Origin: Adiantum capillus-veneris
Taxonomy: Eukaryota > Streptophyta > Polypodiopsida > Polypodiales > Pteridaceae
Direction: 5' to 3'
DNA: 64,000 bases
Assembly (NCBI GenBank): GCA_014529385.2
Contig: CM043943.1
Location: forward strand, 100,066,355 to 100,130,354
Below the pieces are notes generated by a model. It worked only from the letters and a program-made list of their open reading frames with translations. It searched no databases and was not told where the DNA came from. Both the position numbers and the translations under genes were made by a program. Of this stretch, positions 45,801 through 55,884 are shown piece after piece (the first letter of the stretch is position 1; each line of letters begins with the position of its first letter).

Positions 45801-46629
45801 TTATATATACTTGGTTTAGATCTATATACTTACTCATTAGTTAGGTTACAAGTAGGTATGTAATTTGTTAGCCTCAAGGGACTTTAAATATTGAATAGTA
45901 AAAAAGTCAAGTGCTAGTTTGAAGATCTTTTCCTTATCTAAACTAGACTCTAACTCAATAACAAGTTTCTTAAGTTCCACAAATTGTCCTATCTAGGCTC
46001 CAAAAGAGTCTTAATTGGTTTGTGCTAGATTCTAACTTCCTTGATGGGGTAGAATCCTATAAAAATGAGGCACTATAAGTTTTACCTTAGCTCAAATGGA
46101 TTTTCACTTAAACTAAACTGCAATTTGGCACTCTAGTATCTTTGTCTCGATGGAGTTTAACACTAGATACATCTAAGTAGTGATATTTAAGCTTCATGTC
46201 TCTTCACTTGATCGAGATATGAGACCATACTTTTAAGGTCACCACTTGTCTTACCTAAAGACCTATGTGAGACTTGGATCTTTGAAATTTTTTTTCAAAC
46301 TACATAAGCACAATCTAATGCTAACAAAACTATAAATCACAATTAAAGTTTTGAGCAAGAAAAAGATCAGCAATCTTAATAATAAGGATACTTTCATTTC
46401 ATTTGATGATTACAAATTAAAAGAAAATCTCTCAAGAAATTGATAAACAAAAAATGTAGGTGATTGCTTCATTATTTGAGCAAAAATATCAAAATCTCTA
46501 TAGATTGAGCTCCATCTAGTAATATCCTTTATAAGATCCTGCAGGAATTTAAAAAAATATTTGTTTAGATACCATGCACATGAGTGTTCAAGCATGTGTA
46601 TCAAGAATATATGACATGTCACTAGTACC
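45801..46629. other. No gene recognised
   Basis: AT-rich spacer between the array and the phosphatase-like pseudogene. A 70-codon minus-strand frame (46410-46622) shows no motif I recognise. Confidence 0.5.
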
Positions 46630-47829
46630 TTAGGGTTGGTTTCTATCTAGCCTTAGAAGATTGTTCTCAGCTTTCACCTTATTTATATAAGCCTTTGTTG
46701 TGGCTGCCTTCAAAAATCCTTTTGTGTTAGAACCCAATTGCCTAGATAAAGTGGTCAATTGTGATGCCTTCATGCTTTCAATGGGTGTACGATCCTTTGC
46801 CAATATCTCTTGTATTTGGGCTCTTCTCATTTCATTGTGGTGGCTTGTGTCACTTGCATCTTCAATGATAGTTTCATCTCTGTCACCTTTTGCAAGTGGT
46901 ATTCTTCTTGTAAAGAACACCTTAGCTGACCAAACATCATTTTTTTGCTTCCAATACTCCATGATTTGTTTGTATTCACTATCATTTGTCACTATGGATT
47001 GTCCATAACAATTAGAAGCAATTAAATCACGCACATCCCTTCTCTCATCAAGCTGAAACAAGTATGGCAGTAGCTCCTCCAAGATCATATTGTCAACCAT
47101 CTTCTCAGCATCAAATTGTGGTGGAAAAATGCAATTGTTTGCTGGTGAAATACATCCCTTGTAAGGAGAGTCATCAATAAGCATTGTTCTTTGTGGATCA
47201 CATTCAAACCCCATGGAGATTTTGGCGAGAGGCTTGAACATTGCCACAATGTTTGGATTGTCGGGTCTAAACAATTTTTGAGTTTCAGCGGTGTAGCAAA
47301 CATTTTGAGACCAAATTACAAAGAAAGGCAATGTATCCTTAGCTAAGTTGTTTAGTGCTCCAAGTATTTGATACACATTATTCCTAGTAGTTGTCGACCA
47401 AATTGCAACATTAAACCTCTGTAAAATCGTCTTCAAGAATTGGATGCAACCTGGCCTAAGTATAATATATCTTTTTGAATCCATTTACACTGAGTTGTGG
47501 TGTGAGGATGGTTGAGGGGAACGTTTCAATAGTAGACCATTTAAATCCAATATAACTGTAAGCATGGATTCCTCAACATCTACACTACATGAAGTAGTAG
47601 CAATTGACAATAGCTCGTGAGTGGACTTTTCAATCTCTTTTGATGTATGTTGCATTTTTGAAGCATCAATTTCTTGGTTCTCATTATTGCAAGCTTGCTC
47701 AAGTTGCACAACACTAGACTCTAGTATAGAAATATCATCCATCTTGGGCACTTCAGAAACCATAGAATCTATGGATTCTATAGTTGTTGACTAAACCATA
47801 GGAGCATTATCCATCCCAGTTTGTGAATC
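46630..47829 (-). pseudogene. FCP1/NIF-type phosphatase-like pseudogene 2
   Basis: An acceptor-like GTTTTTTTAG precedes 47829. One frame then gives a TAG near 47790, MVSEVPKMDDISILESSVVQ, LTVILDLNGLLLKRSPQPSS (catalytic box, second Asp replaced by Asn), a TAA at 47485-47487, then YIILRPGCIQFLKTILQRFN, VAIWSTTTRNNVYQILGAL, MLIDDSPYKG (DD box intact), NCIFPPQFD and LLPYLFQLDERRDVRDLI. The C-terminal tail is Lys/Arg-rich. This is a plant FCP1-homology protein of the kind often annotated as HAD-like. It is more complete than the copy at 28852-29503, and the loss of DxD suggests a pseudophosphatase even before the stops. Confidence 0.75.
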
Positions 47830-47979
47830 TAAAAAAACACACACACAAATGGTATCTCAAAACCACTAGAATTTAATTCACCATATTTACATGTAGAACT
47901 CCTAGTAAGAAATTTATTTAAGGTAAAATTGTTGTTAGAATCCTTGCAACCATTTTCAACATTCATACACAAAACACCA

Positions 47980-48245
47980 CTTGTCTAAAATACAATCTAC
48001 TAACTCGACATTTTCCATCCTACACTTTATTAAAGATGAGTACTTAAAGTGAAAACTAAAAGCCACAACTTGCTGAGGAAACATGGATACAAGGTCCACC
48101 AAATGTCCAACTTAGACTACAAGCAAACAATTACAGATTTGGCTTAGATTTGGATTCAAAGGCCACCACTTATTCAAGTAAGATAACTCCACTTGTTTAA
48201 GACAGTGATGTTTGAAGCCCCACCGCTTGTCCAACCTAGACATTG
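47980..48245 (-). repeat. Degenerate minisatellite units
   Basis: Scattered matches to CCACCACTTGTCCAAC and AAGGTCCACCAAATGTCCAA occur in the orientation opposite to the left arrays, within a probable intron upstream of the phosphatase-like exon. Confidence 0.6.
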
Positions 48246-48429
48246 ATTAAATTTTGGTAAGATTTATCACAAATCTAGAGTAGAATCAAGATTCTATGGC
48301 CAAGGTAATCAAATAAGTTAGACAACACACAAAGCATAAGAGCACTCTAGATTCTCGTTGAGCATAAACTAAACAATAATCAAATGTTACATTCACTTGA
48401 TATTTCATCCATGAAAGATGAAAATGATG

Positions 48430-49024
48430 CATGCACTTGAGATTTCTATCCATGTACAATACTTTACAATGTTAAGTAAAGTCATAGTTAGCAAACAACT
48501 CTTCTCCTGCTTCAACTTGACAATAGTCTCAATGCATACATGGCCATATTCTTCTAACTTGATGTGTGAAGATGTGCATTTATGCCAAGGTGGAAAATTT
48601 GGATCAAATGTATAGCGTACGTTGGGACAGACATTTGTACTGTGAGAACTATTTATATAGCTCGATGTTTCCTTCTTCTACACAACCAATAATGTATGAT
48701 TGATCTTCCTCTTCTCTATGTTTGGATCCTCTAGAAGACAATATTTAGAAGTTCTTAGAAATATTTTGCATATCTTTTTCCAGTCTTGGAATCTATACTT
48801 ATGCCCTCAATAGTTTAAAATAGTCACACCACTTTCCAGGGTAGTATGCACAAATAGCCCATAACCAACTCCTTGAACACATGAAAGTCGCACTTCAAAA
48901 TCCACACCGTTAATATGGAAAATAACATCTTTGGGAATAGGAAAAGTTGGTGTCCCAAAAGGATCTTCATGCAAATCATAGTGTGAAATACATCTAGTTT
49001 TTATATCACTTTACTCCTTTGTGT
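48430..49024 (-). pseudogene. SET-domain-like pseudogene exon
   Basis: Beginning at an acceptor-like CTTTTGCCAG (to 49025), the minus strand reads SDIKTRCISHYDLHEDPFG, TPTFPIPKDVIF, FEVRLSCVQGVGYGLFVHTT and LNY, then a TGA, then GHKYRFQDWKKIC, a TAG, YINSSHSTNVCPNVRYTFDP, EEYGHVCIETIVKLKQEK and LLTM. GVGYGLF near the start, the YINSS-NV-P block and the later ETI-K-EK-LLT segment match the order of SET lysine-methyltransferase motifs (GxG, N-H/S, E-L-x-Y), though each is degenerate. The nearest alternative is an unrelated plant family with a chance likeness. Stops make it non-functional. Confidence 0.42.
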
Positions 49025-50380
49025 CTGGCAAAAGAAGAAAATATTATGCATAAAATAATGACAAGATCAAAGAAAGATATCATTATTTTATATTCCAATA
49101 GGTCCATCGTATATAAGCTTAGAGTGCCTCTTACATGGTGCCTCCAAGGTTTCCAAAAAATAAAATCATTGAAAAAAAAAGGCCATTGTGTCTCCAAACT
49201 ATTGCCCATTTGACACATAGAGAGAACCAAGGTCCACCACTTGTCCAAGCTAGACATGGAGCATTAACACAAGGTACAACACTTATCGAGAACCCTATAG
49301 TATATGTGGTAACATGGGATACTTTGATGCAACAAAAGTAGTCTAGCCTCCTCATGCATCTCTTTTTCTTTGTAGCTAGCCCAGAGGGATTAGTTTCAAC
49401 GTCTATGGAAAATAACATCTTTGGGAATAGGAAAAGTTGGTGTCCCAAAAGGATCTTCATGCAAATCATAGTGTGAAATACATCTAGTTTTTATATCACT
49501 TTACTCCTTTGTGTCTAGCAAAAGAAGAAAATAGTATGCATAAAATAATGACAAGATCAAAGAAAGATATCATTATTTTATAGTCCAATAGGTCCATCGT
49601 ATGGAAGACTTAGAGTGCCTCTTACATGGTGCCTCCAAGGTTTCCAAAAAATAAAATCATTGAAAAAAAAAGGCGACTGTGTCTCCAATCTACTGCCCAT
49701 TTGACGCATAGAGAGAACCAAGGTCTACCACTTGTCCAAGCTAGACATGGAGCATTGACACAAGGTACAACACTTATCTAGAACCCTATAGTATATGTGA
49801 TAACATGGGATACGTTGATGCAACAAAAGTAGTCTAGCCTCCTCATGCATCTCTTTTTTCTTGTAGCCCAGAGGGATTATTTTCGAGGTCTATGAAAATT
49901 ACATCTTTGGGAATAGGAAAAGTTGGTGTCCCAAAAGGATCTTCATGCAAATCATAGTGTGAAATACATCTAGTTTTTATGTCACTTAACTCCTTTGTGT
50001 CTGGCAAAAGAAGAAAATATTATGCATAAAATAATGACAAGATCAAAGAAAGATATCATTATTTTATAGTCCAATAGGTCCATCGTATGGAAGACTTAGA
50101 GTGCCTCTTACATGATGCCTCCAAGGTTTCCAAAAAATAAAATCATTGTAAAAAAAAGGCCATTGTGTCTCCAATCTATTTCCCATTTGACGCATAGAGA
50201 GAACCAAGTTCCACCACTTGTCCAAGCTACACATGGAGCATTGACACAAGGTACAACACTTATCCAAGAACCCTATAGTATATGTGGTAACATGGGATAC
50301 GTTGATGCAACAAAAGTAGTCTAGCCTCCTCATGCATCTCTTTTTTCTTGTAGCCCAGAGGGATTAGTTTCAAGGTCTAT
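48917..50380 (-). repeat. Three ~488-bp tandem copies including the SET-like exon 5' part
   Basis: Units at 48917-49406, 49407-49893 and 49894-50380 are about 95% identical by eye. Each carries the acceptor, the first part of the SET-like exon (to KDVIF) and one minisatellite core (AAGGTCCACCACTTGTCCAA). Copies 1 and 2 have TAA early in the exon; copy 3 has TTA (KELSDIK), so copy 3 keeps the probable ancestral codon. Confidence 0.88.
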
Positions 50381-50384
50381 CACT

Positions 50385-52290
50385 AGTCAAAAACTACATA
50401 TAAAACATTGATACAAGGTTCCACCACATGTGAAACCTATCATCTCTAGTAGCATGGATGGTTTGATATCAAGGTTCACCATGTGTTCTACCTATACTCT
50501 ATTGTAGAATAGAGATTCTGGTTTGGTGGTACTACACTTGTCCAAACTTGGCTTGTTGTTGATATCTAGAGGTAATCAAGGGTCCTCCACTTGTCCAAGT
50601 TAGGAATATAAAACAATTTCAAGGTCCACCATGTGTACAACATATGATTGATTATAGCATACATGGTCTTATTTCATGGGCCACCATCTTCTCTCCAACA
50701 TGTGTCCAACCTCGGCTCTATTGAAGCATGGAGAGAAGCAAGGTCCACCACTTATCAAAGCTATTATTTTCTCCCAGTGCTTTCAAAACCCATGATACGT
50801 TGTACATGGGGGGGGGGGGGGAAGGGGGGGATTTCTTGTTTCAAGGTCCACCACTTGGCTAAGATAAGATCCATTGAAACATGAAGAGAAGCAAGATCTA
50901 CCATTTTTCCAAGCTAGGTGCCATTGAAACATGAAAACCCCATAATATGTTGTATACGGGGGGTGTTTTTCAAGGTCCACCACTTGTCTAAGCTATAATC
51001 CATTGGAACATGGAGAGAAGAAAATCTCCACCACTTTTCTAAGCTAGGATCCATTGAAACATGGAGAGAAGCAAGCTCCATTGTTTGTCTAAGCCAGGAT
51101 CCATTGGAACATGGAGAGAACAAGCTCCACCAATTGCCTAATATTGCATAGAGATTTTGGTTTGAAGGTCCACCATTTGTCCAACCTTGCCTTCATGTAT
51201 GGAGATAATCAAGGGTGCAATGCTTCTCTAAGCTAGGGACATAAAAGAGTTGCAAGGTCCACTACAAATATGATCTATGATGGGTTGTAGCATGGGAGGT
51301 TTCATTTTTTTAAGGTTGACCACTTCTCTAGCTCTGCTTGTCCAACCTCAGATCCATTGAAGCATGGAGAAGAAAGGTCTACTAACTCTCCAAAATAGGC
51401 AAGAAAATCTCTATAAAACCCATGAATTGTTAATATATGCTATGCTGTGGATTTTTGTTTGAAGGTCCACTCCTTATACAAGCTAGTATCCATTGAAGCA
51501 TGGAAATAAGTAAGATATATCTCTAGTCAAAGATAGGATCCATTGAAACATAGAGAGAATCAAAGTCCACCACTTGTCCAAGCTATGCATGGGTAATTTA
51601 TATAAGGACCACTACGTTTTCACCTATACTATGCTCTATCATGGATGGTTTCATATCCCACCAATTTTCCAACCTATTTAATATGTTGTATTATGGGGGT
51701 TTGGTTTCAAGGTACTTCACTTGTCTAAGGTGGGTTCCATTGAAGCATGGAGAGAAACAATGTCTACCACTTGTCCAAAATATGCTCCTTTGAAACATAA
51801 AAGCAAGGTCCACCACTTGTTCAAGCTAATGTTTCTCTCCATTGAAGCATGGAGAGAAACAAGGTCTACCACCTGTCCAAAATATGCTCCATTGAAACAT
51901 AAAAGCAAGATTCACCACTTGTCCAAGCCAAGCTAATGTAACAAATGGGTGTTGATTACAAGGTGTAACACACTTTTCTAAACTAGCCTCCATGCAAGGT
52001 CCACCACATGTCCAAGCTATATGATCTTGGTTTGAAGGTCTACCACACCTCTTGAAATTAGGATCCATGTAAGGTCCACCTTTTGTCAAGCTATGCCTTT
52101 AGTGAGTACTAAAACTAAGTAAATTGCAGTACTTAAATACCTTTCCAAGCTCATCAAGATTTTGGTCTCTAAGGCCACCACCACATGTCTAATCTATTCT
52201 CTAATTGATTACATATGCTAGTTCTCAAAGTCCAAACATAAGCTCCCTTCTAGCAAGGTTAGTTTAAATTTAGGCTCCAACACCTGTCTG
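50385..52290 (-). repeat. Minisatellite array, opposite orientation, irregular
   Basis: Many diverged AAGGTCCACCACTTGTCCAA and GGATCCATTGAAACATGGAG units occur, giving the reverse complement of the left arrays. The regular 440-bp order is lost. A 14-G run lies inside at 50808. Open frames here are repeat artefacts. Confidence 0.82.
50808..50830 (+). repeat. G14-AA-G7 tract
   Basis: An expanded form of the ACATGGGGGG found in other minisatellite units. It could form a G-quadruplex, but is equally consistent with slippage or assembly error at a homopolymer. Confidence 0.8.
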
Positions 52291-52719
52291 AGCTAGGTTC
52301 AATATATGAAGCATCACCATTTAACCATGCTAGGATCTAATGTAGTCTATCAAGGGGGTATTGATAAAAGGTCCAAAACTTATTGAGTTCAAGCTCTTAA
52401 GTAATCAAGTCTTTGTGAGTATTAGATGTTATAGTTTTAGTCTAAAGATCCACCATTGAAAAACTCAAGTAATTTACTATGTACATTCAAACCTTGAATG
52501 CTTGAGATAAAAAATACAAACTCAATCAATACTATATAAAGAAAAATCTAACATTAAGAGTATCAAATCAGCAAACAAGAAACACTAACATGCACAAGAA
52601 GCTCAAAACATACGTGTCTCCATTTCCAAAAAGTCCTCCATTGACAAAGGATGTTGTTATTGTTCTTATTCTTCTCTTCGTGGAGAGCACTGCTTTGTAA
52701 TAGGCACAGTGTCATCTAA
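52291..52719. other. No gene recognised
   Basis: AT-rich sequence 3' of the ParB/methyltransferase-like gene. I see no clear polyadenylation signal or repeat. Confidence 0.45.
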
Positions 52720-53424
52720 TTACAAAGTGGATTGTTGAAGTCCAGCCCATTTTTCTATATCTTCATGAGACTTAACAAAGTATAGCAGCCTGGCCTCCAC
52801 GTTTTTTGCCTCCTCAACACTGTCAACTAAGCATATAACTTCTTTTTTCTGTTGTATTCCTTCTTGTGCAACCAAGGAGCCATCACCAAAAACATCAACA
52901 AGCTTGCGGTCTTCAAAACAATATGTACGAATGTAGTTCTTGACCAAAGCTCTTTTTTTGGCCTCCAAATATTGCAAATCTGACAGATCTTTATCTACTA
53001 CTTGAAGAAGAGAACAATCAATTGGCATGGGATGTTCCTCTGATCTTCTTCTGAGGTCTTCAAATGCATTTCCTTGTCCCAAGAAGGCAATAACTGTTAG
53101 GAATTGAATTACTCCTTTGCAAGGAGCTAATGGAAAGTGATGCAATGCACCACAACAATGGTAGCTCAGATTATCTCTCACATGGCGTGAAAGGCACATT
53201 GCAATTTTGTGAAGTTAGTGAAATCCACAAATGTAAGAAAGACAAATCCAGGATCTGTTGACCCTCCAGTAATAGCCAAGATCCCATCCAAAGCATTGTT
53301 AAATGTCTCCTCTCTCCACTTCAAACTGCCTCCAATGTGTTTTGTCATATCTAAAACACATAAGCCAATAGGCACTTTATTATTGAAGTGGCACATCAAG
53401 TAGAGATTGCGTTCCATTTGTAGG
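52720..53424 (-). pseudogene. 3' part of broken gene: DNA-methyltransferase-like C-terminus
   Basis: This continues the gene at 55885-57726 after the inserted LTR element. The first frame gives MERNLYLMCHFNNKVPIGLC, VLDMTKHIGGSLKWREETF and GFVFLTFVDFTNF; a frameshift near 53195 leads to SRHVRDNLSYHCCGALHHFP, FLGQGNAFEDLRRR and, at 52899-52800, LVDVFGDGSLVAQEGIQQKK and EVICLVDSVEEAKNVEARL. The last block has the pattern of the AdoMet-binding motif I region of amino-DNA methyltransferases (D-x-F-G-x-G, then a basic residue and an acidic residue, then A-x-x-RL). A DPPY-type motif is not clear. The assignment is by motif pattern only; the protein may be an unnamed plant family. Confidence 0.4.
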
Positions 53425-53566
53425 TGTTTAGAGAGAAGGAGAGAGCACAGAAATAGAATCCCAAAGTGTGTAGAATACACACATGAGATGATGTATATAT
53501 AGAGGGGACCTGGGTGCCATATATAGAGAAGCCATATATTGAGTAGCTTCACATATAAGCTCAACA
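53425..53566 (-). repeat. 3' LTR (142 bp) of the small LTR element
   Basis: TGTTTAGAGAGAAGG to AAGCTCAACA. It contains a TATATATAGAGG segment near 53495 in both LTRs. Differences from the other LTR are few, suggesting a moderately recent insertion. Confidence 0.88.
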
Positions 53567-54299
53567 CCCCCGCTCAAATAAGGGTCCCTAACTGTGGATG
53601 AAAAAACCCTTGGGGATCAAGGGAAAAACCCACAGCTCTATATACACCCACCGTTATATTATAAAAATCATTGAATATACAAATGTTCACGAGGAGCTAC
53701 ATCACTCCTTTTACAATTATATTTTATGAGGAGCTACATCACTCCTTTTACAATGAATGTTTTATGAGGAGTTACATTACTCCTATCCTATCAAATACAA
53801 TAATGAATACAAAGGTCCAATAAAGAGGTGTTTTTATGAGGAGTTACATTACTCATATCCTAACAAATACAATAATGAATACAAAGGTTCAATAAAGAGG
53901 TGTAAAGGCTATCGATTAGCTTGTAATCAAAAGTCTCTCCGTGAATCTGCTGTGTAGCTTGTCATCAATAATCGCATCACCAAACATGTCTTCAATATAG
54001 CATCACCAAACATATCTTCATAAATCTTTTATTGTCACCAAGTTTGTCTTCATCAAATCAATTCTTTGATCATTCCTACATAGATCATAGACTCAAACAA
54101 ACATAGTCATGAAATTATTAGCATCGTTAGTGAAATAATTACGTTCACAATGCCATAAGAGATGGTTTGCGACGCCACTCTTTTGACAACATATATACGC
54201 ACGACAACATATGGTACATAAATATGAACGTAAAAGTACAAGATGTGGGATTACGTGATGCAAATGATATGTGTATATACTACATAAAACAACATTTAT

Positions 54300-54710
54300 C
54301 AACGTAGTGATGAATGAATATCATCAAAGTATTAACAAAACATCATCATTGTATCAATGAAAATGAATAAATCATCATGGTATCAATGAAAAGCATCATG
54401 ATATCACCGAGAATAATCATTGTATCAACAAAACAACATCATGGCATCATCGAGAATAACCATGATATCAACGAAACAACATCATGGTATCACCGAGAAT
54501 AACCATGGTATCAACGAAAAATCATCATGGTATCAACAAAAATCACCATGGAATCAACGAAATATCATCATGGAATCACCGAGAATAGTCATGGTATCAA
54601 CTAAATATCATCATGCTATCAACGAAAATCACTATGACCAAAGTACTAACAAAACATCATCATGGTACCATCAAAATCACTATGGTATCAACGAAAAATT
54701 ATCAATAAAA
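54300..54710. repeat. Minisatellite ATCATGGTATCAACGAAAA (about 25-31 bp period)
   Basis: More than a dozen imperfect units of CATCATGGTATCAACGAAA, with the variant CACCGAGAATAACCATGGT, form this block in the interior of the small LTR element. A plus-strand frame through it (54420-54713) is a repeat artefact. Confidence 0.85.
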
Positions 54711-54959
54711 TGACATAAACTATATCTCTAAAAGAATAATTATACGAGAATCAATGAACGAGTATATCATATAACAAAAGATCATGTACCAACAGTAGCT
54801 CGATAGAATTTGGACGATCATCAACGGCTCGACTGAATCGCAATGATACGTATCCGGCTTCTGCAGCAAAGTTACGACAGTAACAAATATGAGATTGATG
54901 AAGAAAAAATATAATTGAGAAGTTTTCAATTATGAGAAAAATCAAAAGCAAAAAGTAAA

Positions 54960-55735
54960 ATTTTTCTTTTCAAACATATTCACAGTCCTCGAACGATAAC
55001 CCAAAATCGGTGCAGAATTTAGACAAACTTTCTTTTGCAAAGTTATAGACCACATCGATTCCGATGGCTCATGCGAACAGTTTCTCATCGATTCCCATGG
55101 CTGCAGCGGCTAGTTTCTTCTGCAAAGTTGTAGACCACATCGATTCCGATCCCTCACACGGGTAGTTTCTGCAAATCGTTTTCAACTAGAAAAAAAATAA
55201 AAACATAAAACGAAACTTGCTTTTCACGTATGTACACAGTCCGCGAACGATAACTTGAAATCGGTGCAGAATTTGAAAAAACTTCCTTTTGCAAAGTTGT
55301 AGACCATATCGATTCTCGTTCCTTTTGAGAGGGTAGTTTCTGCAAAATCATTTTCACTTAGCATAAAAAAAAAAAACATAAAACGAAACTTGCTTGTCGA
55401 ACATGTACGCAATCCGTCAATGATAACTCAAAATCGGTGCAGAATTTGAAAAAACTTCCTTCTGTAAAGTTATAGACCACATCGATTCTGAGCTCTTACA
55501 CGTGTAGTTTCTTCAAAATCGTTTTCAATTAGTAGAAAAATCAAAAACAAAAAGCGGAAGTTGCTTTTCAGACATGTACACAGTTCGCGAACGATAACTC
55601 AAAATCGGTGAAGAATTTGAAAAAACGTCCTTCTGCGAAGTTGTAGACCACATCGATTCCGGTCCATAGGAAGGGTAGTTTCTGCAGAATCATTCTCGAT
55701 CAGGAGAAAAATCGAAAATAAAAACGTACTGCTCA
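54960..55735. repeat. ~172-bp tandem repeat, about four copies
   Basis: Each unit has GAACGATAACTCAAAATCGG, TGCAGAATTTGAAAAAACTT, TGCAAAGTTGTAGACCACAT, CGATTCCGATC and GTAGTTTCTGCAAAATC. The landmark GAACGATAAC starts at 54991, 55245, 55418 and 55589 (spacings 254, 173 and 171). The first interval contains an extra partial unit. It lies between the PBS and the minisatellite, in the leader of the small LTR element. Confidence 0.88.
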
Positions 55736-55742
55736 GATACCA
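55731..55742 (-). other. Initiator-Met tRNA primer-binding site
   Basis: TGGTATCTGAGC on the minus strand directly abuts the 5' LTR; the canonical plant site is TGGTATCAGAGC. Confidence 0.85.
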
Positions 55743-55884
55743 TGTTGAGAGAGAAGGAGAGAGCACAGAAATAGAACCCCAAAGTGTGTAGAATACACAC
55801 ATGAGATGATGTATATATAGAGGGGACCTGGGTGACATATATAGAGAATCCATATATTGAGTAGCTTCACATATAAGCTCAACA
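55743..55884 (-). repeat. 5' LTR (142 bp) of the small LTR element
   Basis: TGTTGAGAGAGAAGG to AAGCTCAACA, partner of 53425-53566 and abutting the primer-binding site. TGTTGA...TCAACA ends are typical of plant Copia-related LTRs. Confidence 0.88.

Larger units (their letters stand above)
53425..55884 (-). mobile_element. Non-autonomous LTR retrotransposon (TRIM/SMART-like), 142-bp LTRs
   Basis: Direct repeats 53425-53566 and 55743-55884, both 142 bp and about 95% identical, begin TGTT(G/T)AGAGAGAAGG and end AAGCTCAACA. On the minus strand the right LTR is followed by TGGTATCTGAGC (55731-55742), a near-perfect initiator-methionine-tRNA primer site. The left LTR is preceded by a purine tract ending GAGCGGGGG (53567-53575). 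Flanks are GTAGG and TTAGG, a 5-bp target duplication with one change. The 2.2 kb interior has no coding capacity but holds two families of tandem repeats. It interrupts a host gene exon. Confidence 0.9.
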
